A stretch of 64,000 nt of DNA from Mesobacillus subterraneus (GCF_020524355.2 NZ_CP129019.1:3286001-3350000); one strand, 5' to 3'; shown: positions 50,746-60,843, counted from the first letter of the stretch. Notes: generated from the letters alone by a model not told the origin. Program-made: numbers and translations.

Positions 50746-50786
50746 AACGTGGTTCGTAACCATCCCACGTAAAAAAACTAGGAGAG
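50746..50786 (+). ncRNA. PreQ1-I riboswitch
   Basis: ACGTGGTTCGTAACCATCCC followed by ACGTAAAAAAACTAGGAGAG matches the compact class I aptamer: stem CGTGG/CCCACG, a C-rich L2, and the A-rich tail ending in ACTAGG. The ribosome site AGGAGA of queT is directly at the end of the aptamer, so control should be at translation initiation: preQ1 binding hides the site. Confidence 0.9.
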
Positions 50787-50793
50787 ATGAAAA

Positions 50794-51279
50794 ATGAATA
50801 CGAGAACGATTGTCCGGAACGGGATTCTGGCTGCCTTATATATAGCCGTTTCTGCCGTCGTCCAGCCCTTTGGCTTCACAAATGTGCAATTCCGCGTATC
50901 GGAAATGTTCAACCACTTAATTGTTTTCAATAAGAAATATTTCTTTGGAATCGTTTTGGGTGTATTTTTAACAAACCTGCTCTTCTCACCAATGGTCGCA
51001 TTTGACCTCGTCTTTGGAGTTGGCCAGTCAGTGATATCCCTACTGATTACAATTTTCACCGCAAAATATATTAAAAGCATCATCGGCCGCATGATTGTGA
51101 ACACATTGGTCTTCACATTCACGATGTTCCTGATTGCGATTGAACTGAACCTGGCATTCCAATTGCCATTCTGGTTCACATGGCTGACAACCGCTGCAGG
51201 TGAATTTACGGTAATGGCAGTAGGTATTCCGGTCATGCTTGCGATTCACAAGCGCGTGAATCTGGAAAAACTGGTTTAG
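50794..51279 (+). CDS. queT: QueT family ECF transporter S component (queuosine precursor)
   Basis: A 161-residue membrane protein with five or six helices. It opens MNTRTIVRNGILAALYIAVS, then FGFTNVQFRVSEMFNHLIVF, which is the QueT signature, and VFLTNLLFSPMVAFDLVFGV. As the S component of an energy-coupling factor transporter it imports a queuosine precursor (preQ1 or preQ0-like). The preQ1 riboswitch directly upstream supports this. ATG at 50794 follows AGGAGAGATGAAAA. Confidence 0.92.
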   Translation: MNTRTIVRNGILAALYIAVSAVVQPFGFTNVQFRVSEMFNHLIVFNKKYFFGIVLGVFLTNLLFSPMVAFDLVFGVGQSVISLLITIFTAKYIKSIIGRMIVNTLVFTFTMFLIAIELNLAFQLPFWFTWLTTAAGEFTVMAVGIPVMLAIHKRVNLEKLV

Positions 51280-51287
51280 ATAGATGA

Positions 51288-51321
51288 AAACGCATGGAGA
51301 AGATATCCATGCGTTTTTTTA
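51288..51321. terminator. Bidirectional intrinsic terminator
   Basis: AAAACGCATGGA pairs with TCCATGCGTTTT, followed by TTT, between convergent queT and NUDIX genes. Confidence 0.8.
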
Positions 51322-51325
51322 CGCC

Positions 51326-51742
51326 TTAAGCCTGAAGGCTGACGGAAAATTTCATCAGAAACTCCCTATCTTCTTTGAAACCAAAATCTGCTTCGCTCAT
51401 CTCACTGACCTTTTTCCAGGCAATTTCATGGATCAGCCCGTCAGGATCTTGAATTTGGCTATCTCCTCCGGTTACTTTTATCTCGAAGTACTGAACCTTG
51501 ACTTTCACTCCGGAAATGAGTCCAGTTTTCATAAAAAGCTGACGGACGATTTCCACTTCATACCCTGTCTCCTCCAGCACTTCCCTAATGCAGCATTGAT
51601 CGAAAGTCTCTCCGGTTTCTTTGCCTCCTGCAGGTACTGCCCAAAGTTTTTCTTCGTCCTCTGTCCCCTGCAGGACCATCAATATTTCCCCATATTTATT
51701 GATGCATACACCAGCAGAACCTTCCCATGATTTCATTCTCAT
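51326..51742 (-). CDS. NUDIX hydrolase
   Basis: A 138-residue protein with a full Nudix box (GKETGETFDQCCIREVLEET then GYE, residues about 39-61) preceded by GSAGVCINKYGEILMVLQGT and EEKLWAVPAGG. The double cysteine in the box (QCC) is unusual but outside the catalytic Glu set. Substrate unknown. ATG at 51742 follows AGGGGGATATGAGA. Confidence 0.85.
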   Translation of the reverse strand: MRMKSWEGSAGVCINKYGEILMVLQGTEDEEKLWAVPAGGKETGETFDQCCIREVLEETGYEVEIVRQLFMKTGLISGVKVKVQYFEIKVTGGDSQIQDPDGLIHEIAWKKVSEMSEADFGFKEDREFLMKFSVSLQA

Positions 51743-51885
51743 ATCCCCCTTAACTTCCTAGCAAAAGTCTCCTCCGCGACGCTCCCTTTTAGACATTCCC
51801 TAAGAATAATAATTCCGCCTTCAACATATAATTCCTTTTTTTTGTCATAGCATATTGTAGGACTTTTTCCTGGGGGAGGTTCATT

Positions 51886-53305
51886 ATGATCATTCATGTT
51901 GTCCAAAGAGGGGAAGCCCTGTGGCAAATTGCAAACAGATATGAAGTAACCGCTGTACAGATCAGCGAAATAAATGGTCTGGAAAACCCAAACCAGTTGG
52001 TCGTTGGCCAGGCTTTGCTTATTCCATCTTATGATGTATTCCATTCTGTCCGATACGGCGAAGCATTATTGGTCCATTGCCCAGCGATACGGAACTACCA
52101 TAGAAGCCATCATCCGGGCTAATACTATCACCAACCCTGCCCTTATATACCCTGGCACTGTCCTCCGCATACCCGCCATCCGCCATACGATCCAGCGCAG
52201 TGAAACTCTATGGCAAATATCCCAGCGTTATGGGGTAACCATACAGGCAATCATCAAGGCGAATCAAATCCAAAATCCGAATCTGCTGTATCCAGGGACT
52301 ATTTTAGTCATTCCAAAACGGAAACCCACAATCGAATCAAACGCATTCACCTATCATTCAGACGAAAAGGCAATTGAACTGGTCGGCGAAGTAGCCGATC
52401 TAATGACCTATATTGCTCCGTTCGCGTATGTCATTCAGCCTGAGGGTTCGCTTGTTCTTTACATGAAGGATGATACCGAAGCTATCCAGACAGGACTTGC
52501 TAAAGGCGCTCTGCCAATGATGTCGATCACCAACTTTACAGCGACTGAGGCTGGGGAAAATATCGCCCATGAAGTTCTTGCTAGTGAAGCAAATCGTAAC
52601 ACACTGCTAAACAATATCCTTACTGTCATGCGTGAAAAAGGTTACCGTGGTTTGAACATTGATTTCGAGAATGTCCTGCCTGTTGACCGTGAACTTTATA
52701 ATACACTTCTTCAGGAAGCTGTTGATGCCCTTCATAAAGAAGGCTATTTTGTTTCAACCTCTCTTGCGCCAAAAATCAGGGCCGATCAAAAAGGACTATT
52801 ATATGAAGCACATGATTATCCTGCACACGGCAGGATAGCAGATTTTGTTGTTTTAATGACCTACGAATGGGGCTACCGTTTCGGGTCGCCTCAGGCTGTT
52901 TCACCATTGAACGAAATCCGCAGAGTGCTTGATTACGCCATTACCGCTATCCCTAGGAATAAAATCTTGATGGGATTCCAGCTATATGCAAGAGACTGGA
53001 TCATCCCCCATGTCCAGGGGCAGGAAGCAGAAACATACAGCCCGCAGGAAGCAGTCAGCCGAGCCATCAGATATGGCGCTGCGATCCAATATGATACTGT
53101 AGCAGCATCGCCATACTTCCGTTACACTGATGAACAGGGCCGTGAACACGAAGTATGGTTCGAAGACGCCCGCAGTGCCCAAGCAAAGTTTGACCTGATC
53201 AAGCAATATAATCTGCGTGGAGTCAGCTACTGGGTGCTTGGCTACCCGTTCCCGCAAAACTGGGCACTGCTGGACGATAACTTTAATATCAAGAAGTTGC
53301 AGTAA
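51886..53305 (+). pseudogene. LysM-GH18 spore-type N-acetylglucosaminidase (SleL/YaaH-like), frameshifted
   Basis: Three LysM domains (MIIHVVQRGEALWQIANRYE; HSVRYGEALWSIAQRYG; HTIQRSETLWQISQRYGVTI) are followed by a glycoside hydrolase 18 barrel. The catalytic strand is YRGLNIDFENVLPVD, with ADFVVLMTYEWGYRFGSPQA and the late GVSYWVLGYPFPQNWALLDD. Such enzymes degrade cortex muropeptides in spores or germinating cells. The frame breaks within LysM 2 at TT 52069-52070: one T too many. Without it the protein is about 472 residues. Three rather than two LysM repeats is more than SleL/YaaH. ATG at 51886 follows GGGGGAGG. Confidence 0.85.
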
Positions 53306-53318
53306 GACGTTTAAAGTC

Positions 53319-53374
53319 AGATATGAAAATTGCCTTCTAGTGAACCATCTTCTAGAAGGCTATTTTCATATCTC
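53319..53374. terminator. Long hairpin terminator
   Basis: GATATGAAAAT and GCCTTCTAG pair with CTAGAAGGC and ATTTTCATATC, giving a stem of about 20 pairs with a short bulge. It lies 14 bases after the LysM-GH18 stop and could serve both strands. Confidence 0.7.
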
Positions 53375-53497
53375 ATCTTGATTTACTAAGAAAGTGCGTA
53401 GCTCACTCCTCGAGGCATTTTCAGTTTCTTCTATAACTCTTCCATCCATCATGATTAGGACAATCCCGGAAACATTTAGCTGACTGCAATACCTCAA
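53366..53497 (-). CDS. Possible small protein
   Basis: A 43-residue frame from TTG 53497: RYCSQLNVSGIVLIMMDGRV then IEETENASRSELRTFLVNQD. TAGGAGGAAGA directly precedes it and the long hairpin overlaps its stop. I do not recognise it; the Gly-Ile-Val-Leu strand pattern could also be a remnant of a larger domain. Confidence 0.3.
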   Translation of the reverse strand: MRYCSQLNVSGIVLIMMDGRVIEETENASRSELRTFLVNQDEI

Positions 53498-53854
53498 ATC
53501 TTCCTCCTAGCCTCGTTCACGCCATTCACGTCCGCTTCCAGAATCTAAAAATTAATTATTCTCCGTTTATCTGCCTATTCCTTATCAGTCTTAAGACCTA
53601 TGTAAAAATCTGTCTCAGGCTCATTATGGAACTCTATATCTAGGGATAAAATGGAAATATATTAAGGGAATTAAAAGATTCTTATTTTTTATCCAGAGAA
53701 CGATTACTGCTGCAGGTGATTTTATAGAAAAGTAATTATCATTTTACAAAATAATAGTTATATATTCCTATAAAAGTGTGTATAATCTGTCTTTGGGTGC
53801 ATAAAATAGAAATTTTTTACAATCCTATTTTACGATAATAATGGGGAGGATTTT
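53498..53854. other. Intergenic region upstream of the RND gene
   Basis: About 350 bases, very AT-rich from 53640 on (long A/T tracts at 53640-53790). It presumably holds the promoter of the RND exporter; several TATAAT-like hexamers occur near 53780 (GTGTATAATC). I see no gene or RNA motif. Confidence 0.3.
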
Positions 53855-56800
53855 ATGAGTTTATTGAAATTTATTGTTAAAAGAAAAATCTTGGTCAGTT
53901 TAATGGTCGTACTAGTTTTATTAATTGGCAGCTTTTCAGTATTAAAGCTGGATAAAGAGCTTTTTCCATCAATCAAGATGGATGGTGCTTATGTGGAAAT
54001 CTATGCTGGGGAGATGCCGGCAATTGAAGTCGAAAGAACCATCACTTCTCCGCTTGAAAAAAAGATCCTTGGCATTGAAGGTGTAGAGGAAGTGCTTTCC
54101 ACCAGCAACATCGGGAAAAGCTCCATGCAGCTTACGATTGAACGGGGCCGTGGTGAGGAAGTATTCAAAGAAGTCGAGTCAGTGGTCAATTCCACGACCT
54201 CCGACATGAGCGGTGTCAAAGACGTGATGACCGGACAATTCGGCACTAGCCAGGCGTATGACTTTTTCATGGATGTTTCTGGCTCTGACATGGAGAAGAT
54301 GACTGCCTTTGCTAAGAACATCCTGGAACCGAGGCTCGAAGCTCTTCCTGAAGTACATGATGTCTCGCTGTCAGGCATCGTTGAAAAAGAAGTGACAGTT
54401 GAACTGAAGCGTGATGAAGTTTTTAAAAATGGACTGGATGCAGCACAGGTGATTGGCGCAATCCAGCAGGCAAACAATGAAGCAACCCTGGGCCAGCTAA
54501 ACAACGAAACAAACTCCCCTTCCCTTAGATGGAATACACAGCTGGAATCGATCGAGAATGTTAAGAATCTGCAAATCCCGGCAGCGAACGGTTTTATCAA
54601 ATTATCACAGGTGGCTGACGTTCAACTGCAACCTATGGAAAACTCCTCATTCGTCTGGAAAAATGGCTCGAAGGATTTTATCTTTGTCCAGGTAGGCAGA
54701 GTAGCCGATGCCACTCAAATCGAGATGGCTGAAGCGGTGCGTGAAGAAATTAAGCAAATACGTAAAGAAGGCTTGGTCAGCGGCGTTGAATTGAATGAAA
54801 TGGTCGCCCAGGCGGACTATGTCAAGGAATCCATAGATGGCGTAACAAGCAACATCCTGATTGGTGCCGCAATTGCCGTTGCTATCCTGATGCTGTTCTT
54901 GAGGAATATCCGTGCTACATTGATTGTCGGACTATCGATTCCAACATCAGTGCTGCTCACTTTCGCTTCAATGTGGATTTTTGGATACAGCTTCAATATG
55001 CTCACGCTGATCGGTCTCGGACTTGGAATTGGAATGATGGTCGATTCATCCATCGTCATTCTTGAATCTATTTACCGTAAGAAGGAGCTAGGTTTAAAGA
55101 GTCTGGAAGCAGTCATAAAAGGAACCCAGGAAGTCGCCACAGCCGTTTTGGCTTCGATGCTGACGACAATTGTCGTGTTCGTACCAATCGGTTTGCTTGG
55201 CGGTGAGATGGGATCATTCATGATCATCCTTTCTGTTGTCGTCACCATCACTCTTGTTAGCTCTGTCATTGTTTCTTTCACCTTGATTCCTTCTCTATCT
55301 GAGAAGTTCCTGAAGCTGAAAAAGAAAGAAGGGACCAGCAAGGAAGGCCGGCTTGTTCGCGGATACAGCAAAATGATTTCCTGGACCATCAAGAAAAAGC
55401 GCCACAGTTTTGCTGTCATCGGTCTGTTCTTCCTTATGCTCGTCGGATCCTTGATGCTGGTGACAAAGATTCCAATGACGATCATGCCTGACATGATGAA
55501 CCGTTATGCTGAGCTCATAGTGACCGTTGAACAAGGTCTCAGCCTTGAAGAAAAACAAGAAATCGTGACCGAAATGAACAAAGCATTAGGCGCGATTACA
55601 GATGTTGAATCAAACTATGTAATGGATAACGGCAGCATGTTGTACACCGTCATCAACATGACAAAAGGCGATGAAATCACAAGAGAACAAAAAAACGTGA
55701 ATGAAGAAATTCTCAAGTCATTAAGAGGTCTTGAAGAAAAGGTTCCTTTGAAGAGCGTTGCAGCAGCCATGTCTGCAGGCGGCGGTTCTCCTGTTCAAGT
55801 CAATATCTCAGGAGAACGCTTTGACGAACTCAACACAATCGCTGATGGGTTTATAGAAGAGCTTAAAACAATTGAAGGAATTGTCGCGGTCGAAAACTCG
55901 ATTGAAAGGACTTCCGTTGAACAAGTTGTCCAGTTCAATGAGACTGAAATTGAAAAAGCGGGACTGTCCCAGCCGCAGATCAAACAATTTATCGAGCAGG
56001 CCTTTTTACAAATGCCTGTAGGTGAAATGAAAATCAATGAGGAAAACGTTCCGTTAAAAGTAAAGTGGGATGAAGAGATGAACACCAAATCCGCTTTGCT
56101 TGACCTGAACGTTCCAACTCCTTCAGGGGAGAAAAAGCTATCTGAGTTCATCTCCTTGAAGAGCGTTGAAAATCCGAATGAAATCTCACACAAAGATGGA
56201 GAACGATATATTTCCATCTCGGCAGACATTGAAGGAAAAGACCTCGGTACCATCAACCGTGAAGTCCAGAAGCTGATGGACAAATATGACGTACCTGAAG
56301 GCTACAGCATTGCACCTGCAGGGGATCTTGAGCAGCAGCAGGAATTGGTTCAGGATATGGTTCTGATCCTGGCGATTTCCATCTTCCTTGTCTACCTGGT
56401 CATGACCGTCCAGTTCAACCATCTGGGTCACCCGCTGATTGTCATGTCCGTCATTCCGATGACAATCGTCGGCGTCATTCTTGGATTATTCCTGACACAG
56501 CAGGAACTAAGCATTATGTCCGGAATGGGCATCATCATGCTGATCGGCATTGTTCTGAATAACGCCATTTTATTGATTGACCGTACGAACCAGCTGCGAA
56601 ACGAAGGCTATACTGTTCAGGAAGCACTCGTAGAAGCAGGCAAAAACCGCATCCGCCCTATTTTGATGACAACATTGACAACAGTAGGCGGCATGCTGCC
56701 ACTGGCATTGGCTACTGGAGGATCGGGCAATTACCAAGGACCAATGGCAACAGCTATCATTGCTGGCCTGAGCTTTGCAACATTGATCACTTTGCTGCTG

Positions 56801-56914
56801 ATCCCGGCTGTATATCGTATTTTTACAAGAAGTGCTGAGAAAAGAAGCTGGTTCAGCAGGAAAGCCAAGAAAAGCAAGCGTACTATCACCCCTGCACCTG
56901 AAGCAGTCAACTAA
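53855..56914 (+). CDS. swrC: RND family efflux transporter (SwrC/YerP-like)
   Basis: A 1019-residue inner-membrane RND pump with the duplicated layout: TM1 at residues 12-30, a large extracytoplasmic domain, TM2-6 (about 330-500), TM7 near 525, a second loop, and TM8-12 (about 840-1000). The TM4 proton-relay region is LGLGIGMMVDSSIVILESIY with a single Asp instead of Asp-Asp. TM10 reads MLIGIVLNNAILLIDRTNQL. B. subtilis SwrC/YerP exports surfactin and supports swarming. No membrane-fusion partner gene is adjacent. ATG at 53855 follows GGGGAGGATTTT. Monocistronic. Confidence 0.93.
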   Translation: MSLLKFIVKRKILVSLMVVLVLLIGSFSVLKLDKELFPSIKMDGAYVEIYAGEMPAIEVERTITSPLEKKILGIEGVEEVLSTSNIGKSSMQLTIERGRGEEVFKEVESVVNSTTSDMSGVKDVMTGQFGTSQAYDFFMDVSGSDMEKMTAFAKNILEPRLEALPEVHDVSLSGIVEKEVTVELKRDEVFKNGLDAAQVIGAIQQANNEATLGQLNNETNSPSLRWNTQLESIENVKNLQIPAANGFIKLSQVADVQLQPMENSSFVWKNGSKDFIFVQVGRVADATQIEMAEAVREEIKQIRKEGLVSGVELNEMVAQADYVKESIDGVTSNILIGAAIAVAILMLFLRNIRATLIVGLSIPTSVLLTFASMWIFGYSFNMLTLIGLGLGIGMMVDSSIVILESIYRKKELGLKSLEAVIKGTQEVATAVLASMLTTIVVFVPIGLLGGEMGSFMIILSVVVTITLVSSVIVSFTLIPSLSEKFLKLKKKEGTSKEGRLVRGYSKMISWTIKKKRHSFAVIGLFFLMLVGSLMLVTKIPMTIMPDMMNRYAELIVTVEQGLSLEEKQEIVTEMNKALGAITDVESNYVMDNGSMLYTVINMTKGDEITREQKNVNEEILKSLRGLEEKVPLKSVAAAMSAGGGSPVQVNISGERFDELNTIADGFIEELKTIEGIVAVENSIERTSVEQVVQFNETEIEKAGLSQPQIKQFIEQAFLQMPVGEMKINEENVPLKVKWDEEMNTKSALLDLNVPTPSGEKKLSEFISLKSVENPNEISHKDGERYISISADIEGKDLGTINREVQKLMDKYDVPEGYSIAPAGDLEQQQELVQDMVLILAISIFLVYLVMTVQFNHLGHPLIVMSVIPMTIVGVILGLFLTQQELSIMSGMGIIMLIGIVLNNAILLIDRTNQLRNEGYTVQEALVEAGKNRIRPILMTTLTTVGGMLPLALATGGSGNYQGPMATAIIAGLSFATLITLLLIPAVYRIFTRSAEKRSWFSRKAKKSKRTITPAPEAVN

Positions 56915-56926
56915 AAAAAGATCAAG

Positions 56927-56957
56927 GCAAAACGACTTTATCGTTTTGCCTTTTTTA
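56927..56957 (+). terminator. Intrinsic terminator of the RND gene
   Basis: AAGGCAAAACGA pairs with TCGTTTTGCCTT, followed by TTTT. Confidence 0.85.
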
Positions 56958-57059
56958 TGGGGCTATCTTTCATGAAAAACATCCGTGCCGTTATGAATAC
57001 GAAAATAGTAGTAAGTCAATTAAACAGCGACAAAGCATTAATAAGCAATCCTTATGAAC

Positions 57060-57092
57060 AAAAAGCCATGTTATCAGCTACATGGCTTTTGC
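57060..57092 (-). terminator. Intrinsic terminator of the MBL gene
   Basis: AAAAGCCATGT pairs with ACATGGCTTTT, with TGTTCAT after it on the minus strand; it lies four bases after the MBL stop. Confidence 0.6.
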
Positions 57093-57095
57093 AAA

Positions 57096-58202
57096 TTAGT
57101 AAGAATCTGTTAGCCTCCACCAGGCAGACTTCGGAATCTCGTCCTCATCTAAAGCCATTGTCTCTCCAATTCTCGGTGTTGCAATCTGGACTCCAGCTTT
57201 TTCCGCTGACCGGACTGCCCTTTCTACCGGATCATGCCATGCATGAAGGGATAGTGTGAAAGCTCCCCAGTGTACAGGCATCATCAGCTTTCCTCGTACG
57301 TCCTGATGTGCCTGAACTGTTTCTTCAGGCATCATATGAAGCGCTGCCCAGCGATCGTCATACTGGCCGCACTCCATCAATGTGAAATCAAACGGACCAT
57401 ATTTCTCACCAATTTCTTTAAAATGCGGACCGTAACCGCCATCGCCACTGTAGAAAATTTTTGTATCCTGACCATTGATGATCCAGGAGCACCAAAGGGT
57501 AGCATTCCTGTCGGAAAGACTTCTGCCAGAAAAATGGCGGGCAGGAGCACAGGCAAGCTGAAGCCCTTCGAAGGAGAATTCATCCCACCAGTCATGCTCC
57601 TGGATGATTTCAGGTGAAATCCCCCATCGCTGCAAATGTGCCCCTACTCCGAGTGGGGCAATATAGTTCTTTACCTTCCCCTTAAGTTTCATGATTGAAC
57701 CATAATCAAGATGGTCGTAATGATCGTGTGAAAGCACAACCGCATCTATAACCGGAAGCTCTTCTATTTTAAAAGGCAGTTCCCTGCTGTACCGCTGATT
57801 TCTTACAGGGAACGGAGTCGGTGCTTTTCCGAACATCGGATCGAATAAAATAGTCTTTCCTTCTATTTCAAGCAGGAAGGCTGAGTGCCCAAACCAGGTT
57901 ACTTTTGCAGCTGAATCTTTTTCTGTTCCAGGTGCATATGAAGTCATTTGAAGCGGGACTCTCGACCTTCCCTCTGGATTACCTTTCATAAAGTCCTTCA
58001 TCATCGAAATCATTGAACTAAAATCTGTATTCCATGTAGTATCAATCGGATTGACAAAACTGCCGTTTCGATATTGCGGAGACTTTGCGTATCTCGATTT
58101 TCTTTCGTCAGTATGCTTTCCGCCAAAAGCCGGATAGTAAGTCAGTACAGCATAAGCTGCCACTAAAAATAACACCAAGAATATGAAAAGATTTAACATC
58201 AT
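57096..58202 (-). CDS. MBL fold metallo-hydrolase with N-terminal membrane anchor (UlaG/NAPE-PLD-like)
   Basis: A 368-residue protein with one membrane helix (LFIFLVLFLVAAYAVLTYY) and a metallo-beta-lactamase domain. The metal motif is VVLSHDHYDHLDYGSIMKLK near residue 165, with CAPARHFSGRSLSDRNATLW, KIFYSGDGGYGPHFKEIG and MPVHWGAFTLSLHAWHDP supplying the remaining ligands. The group includes N-acyl-phosphatidylethanolamine phospholipase D-like enzymes; the substrate here is unknown. The domain is probably outside the membrane. ATG at 58202. The NAD(P)-binding gene lies 24 bases upstream on the same strand, so the two may be an operon. Confidence 0.87.
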   Translation of the reverse strand: MMLNLFIFLVLFLVAAYAVLTYYPAFGGKHTDERKSRYAKSPQYRNGSFVNPIDTTWNTDFSSMISMMKDFMKGNPEGRSRVPLQMTSYAPGTEKDSAAKVTWFGHSAFLLEIEGKTILFDPMFGKAPTPFPVRNQRYSRELPFKIEELPVIDAVVLSHDHYDHLDYGSIMKLKGKVKNYIAPLGVGAHLQRWGISPEIIQEHDWWDEFSFEGLQLACAPARHFSGRSLSDRNATLWCSWIINGQDTKIFYSGDGGYGPHFKEIGEKYGPFDFTLMECGQYDDRWAALHMMPEETVQAHQDVRGKLMMPVHWGAFTLSLHAWHDPVERAVRSAEKAGVQIATPRIGETMALDEDEIPKSAWWRLTDSY

Positions 58203-58226
58203 CTATACCTCACAAGAGCTGATTGA

Positions 58227-58886
58227 TTACTGGCTAATATCATGGATTTCCACAGAAGGATATACCGTCAGTCCCTTTGCATCCTTTTGGGCTACTTGAT
58301 ACATGGCGGATGCTACCGTCCTGCCTTCGATGGGTTTGTATTTCCTTAATGGTCCAGCAAACAGGAAGGGGACTTTCGTAGAAATGGCAGCCGCCGCTCT
58401 TTCTCCCATCCTGAATTCATCCCGATCCCCCAGTAACAAAGATGGTCGGAAGATTGCTGTTGTATCAAAAGGGATTTTTTTGATTTCTACTTCAAGCTGC
58501 CCTTTCATTTTCGAATAGAAAATCGAGGATTCAGGATTGGCATTCATCGAGCTGACAAGTAAAAATTTATGTGCTCCGTGCGAACTGGCCAATCTGGCAA
58601 TCTCCACCGGATAATCGACATCTATTTTCCACATTGCTTCCTTTGTCTTCGCCTTCTTAATCGTCGTGCCAAGGCAGCAAAACACATCATCTACAGCGAA
58701 TATTTCATGGTACTCATCCATTCTGTCAAAATCAACGACCTTCTCCACCAACTTAGAATGTTTGACTTCAAGAGGTCTTCTGACTATCGCCACTACCTGT
58801 TCATAATCCTCGCCATTTAATAGTAGCTTCAACAGTTCATTTCCAATTAAACCAGTAGAACCTGCAATCAAAGCTTTTTTTCCCAC
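58227..58886 (-). CDS. NAD(P)H-binding oxidoreductase (atypical SDR, HTATIP2-like)
   Basis: A 219-residue Rossmann protein: KALIAGSTGLIGNELLKLLL at the N terminus, DVFCCLGTTIKKAKTKEAMW near residue 70, and FLLVSSMNANPESSIFYSKM (the Y-x-K-like YSKMKG site) near residue 115. The later FRPSLLLGDRDEFRMGE is typical of the group. It may modify a lipid or quinone, which is not shown. ATG at 58886; AGGGAGG lies upstream. Probably cotranscribed with the MBL gene. Confidence 0.85.
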   Translation of the reverse strand: MGKKALIAGSTGLIGNELLKLLLNGEDYEQVVAIVRRPLEVKHSKLVEKVVDFDRMDEYHEIFAVDDVFCCLGTTIKKAKTKEAMWKIDVDYPVEIARLASSHGAHKFLLVSSMNANPESSIFYSKMKGQLEVEIKKIPFDTTAIFRPSLLLGDRDEFRMGERAAAAISTKVPFLFAGPLRKYKPIEGRTVASAMYQVAQKDAKGLTVYPSVEIHDISQ

Positions 58887-59220
58887 AATTCAAAGACCTC
58901 CCTGTACTATACCTGTTTTCATTATTCCATAATTCGCAGCTAATAGAAAAACGCAAAGAAAAATTATTTTCATGTTCAATGAAATATAGTTTTACAAACA
59001 CCTAAAAACTGTATTATATGCGTACAATTTATATATAACTTCAGTCAAGGATAACCCTACGATGCTTGATGTTAAATTGTTGTTAAACATGCTTTTTTCT
59101 GGCTAGGAAAAAAACAATTGAACATCAGGATGAAATGAATGAAATCAAGGGTGAGCGATCATTGCCTTGCAACGGTAAAATAATTAATGCCTGACCTTAG
59201 AGCAAGGTCAGGCATCACGA
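58887..59220. other. Intergenic region, no gene seen
   Basis: About 330 AT-rich bases between the start of one minus-strand gene and the end of another. A terminator lies at its left-hand gene end (59186-59217). I see no convincing open frame, RNA motif or repeat. Confidence 0.35.
59186..59217 (-). terminator. Intrinsic terminator of the YerD-like gene
   Basis: ATGCCTGACCTT pairs with AAGGTCAGGCAT around AGAGC; T-rich bases follow on the minus strand (TTAATTATTTT). Confidence 0.75.
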
Positions 59221-60829
59221 TTATATTTTCTTTTGCAATTGCGTCCTTCTCGCAGCAATAATCAAATCTTCTACTGGCGACACACGCCCAAGTTCATCCT
59301 TATGGACGATATGTTTCCGTTCAAACTGTGTCGGGCTGTCCAAGCCAGCAGCAGCTGCCAGATTGTACAAGCCTTCACGCAATGAAATGATATAGTTAGC
59401 GACCCTGTACATTTTTTCATCTACGACAAGCCCATCCTGAAGCTTCTTGTCTGTGGTCGCCACGCCTGCCGGGCAAGTATTTGAGTGGCATACCTGGGCT
59501 ATGATGCAGCCGACGCTGATCATCATGCCGCGGGCGATATTCACAAGATCCGCTCCCATAGCCAGGGCGATGGCGATTTTATCAGGAGTGATCAGCTTTC
59601 CCGATGCAATCAGCTTCACTCTGTCTCGGATTCCGTACTGGCGAAGCATTTCATCCACTACCGGAAGCGCTGAATTAATTGGAAGACCAACCGTGTCCGC
59701 AAGCTCCTGGTAGGTTGCACCCGTTCCACCTTCGCCTCCATCAACTGTTATGAAATCGGGTCCTTTCCCGCTATCTTTCATGTATGAAATCATGTTTTCA
59801 AGGGCATCCATATCACCGACGACTATTTTGATTCCAACCGGCTTCCCACCAACTGAACGCAGCTCCTCAACCCAATCATACAACGAAGGAACATCGCTGA
59901 ACTCATAGAATCGGTTCGGACTGTTGATCGTCTTGCCCACTTCAACCAGCCGTATTTTAGCGATTTCATCGGTTACCTTTTCTCCTTCTACGTGGCCTCC
60001 GCGGGTTTTTGCTCCCTGGGCAAGCTTGATTTCAAAAGCTTTTACCTGGGGCATCTCACTTTTCTTCTTGAACTCTTCCCAGGAGAATTCTCCGTTTGGT
60101 TTACGGACACCAAACATGTCCGGGGCCGATTTGCATCATGATATCAGGATTTCCAGCAAGATGGTGATCAGACAGCCCGCCTTCACCTGAATTCATCCAC
60201 GTTCCACCTGCCAGTCCCAGACCTTTGGACATCGCCTGGATGGCTTTCTCGCCAAGGGCGCCATAGCTCATCGCAGACTGGCCTACCTGGCCCTTTACAC
60301 GAAAGGGATAGCGGCAGGTTTGCTCGCCCAGCACTACTGCATCATCATCCTGCAAATAATACGGGTCTGCCAGTTTCTCCTCACTATGTTCCTTTCTTGT
60401 AAAAAGGCCCTCCCCATCAATCTTATAAACTTTTGTTTTGATTTTATCTGCATTATCGACTTTCATCTCAGTAGTCAATCTAGGGAACAGCGTATTTCTG
60501 ATGTAAAAACCTTCTGCTACAAAGTCCTTTAATGAACCAAATCCTATCAATCTTTCCTTATATTTACCCGCCTTTACGACATCCTGGTATTCTTTGCGTG
60601 AAAAAGGCTTCCCTTCATTGTCAGCGTTAAACAAATATTGCCTTAGCTCCGGACCGATATGCTCTGTAAAATAACGAACCTTTCCAAGCACAGGAAAATT
60701 CCTTAAAATTGAATGTTGCTGCTGATTGTCGTCTTTTATATATAAATAGATAAATAGAATGACCGGCACCATGATAATCAAAGCTATAAAAATAAACAAG
60801 CCGATCACTAGATAATCCGTCAATCCCAT
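59221..60829 (-). pseudogene. FMN-binding glutamate synthase family protein (YerD-like), frameshifted
   Basis: A membrane-anchored FMN enzyme of about 535 residues, split over two frames. The N terminus (MGLTDYLVIGLFIFIALIIM) is a membrane helix. FRVKGQVGQSAMSYGALGEK and NSGEGGLSDHHLAG follow in the first frame, then FGVRKPNGEFSWEEFKKKSE, DFITVDGGEGGTGATYQELA and GCIIAQVCHSNTCPAGVATT (FMN and Fe-S-type cysteine region) in the second. The break is at 60118-60120, one base too many in IGPG-MFGV. B. subtilis YerD has the same layout; its reaction is not established. Confidence 0.85.
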
Positions 60830-60843
60830 TAGGATCCCCCTTC

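Noticed and set aside
51739..52044. Minus-strand frame across the first LysM domain
   Set aside because: It is the mirror of conserved LysM coding sequence and has no ribosome site.
57000..57060. Small gene MKNIRAVMNTKIVV... between the RND and MBL genes
   Set aside because: Its ribosome site is poor and its frame runs through a terminator hairpin into the antisense of the MBL gene.
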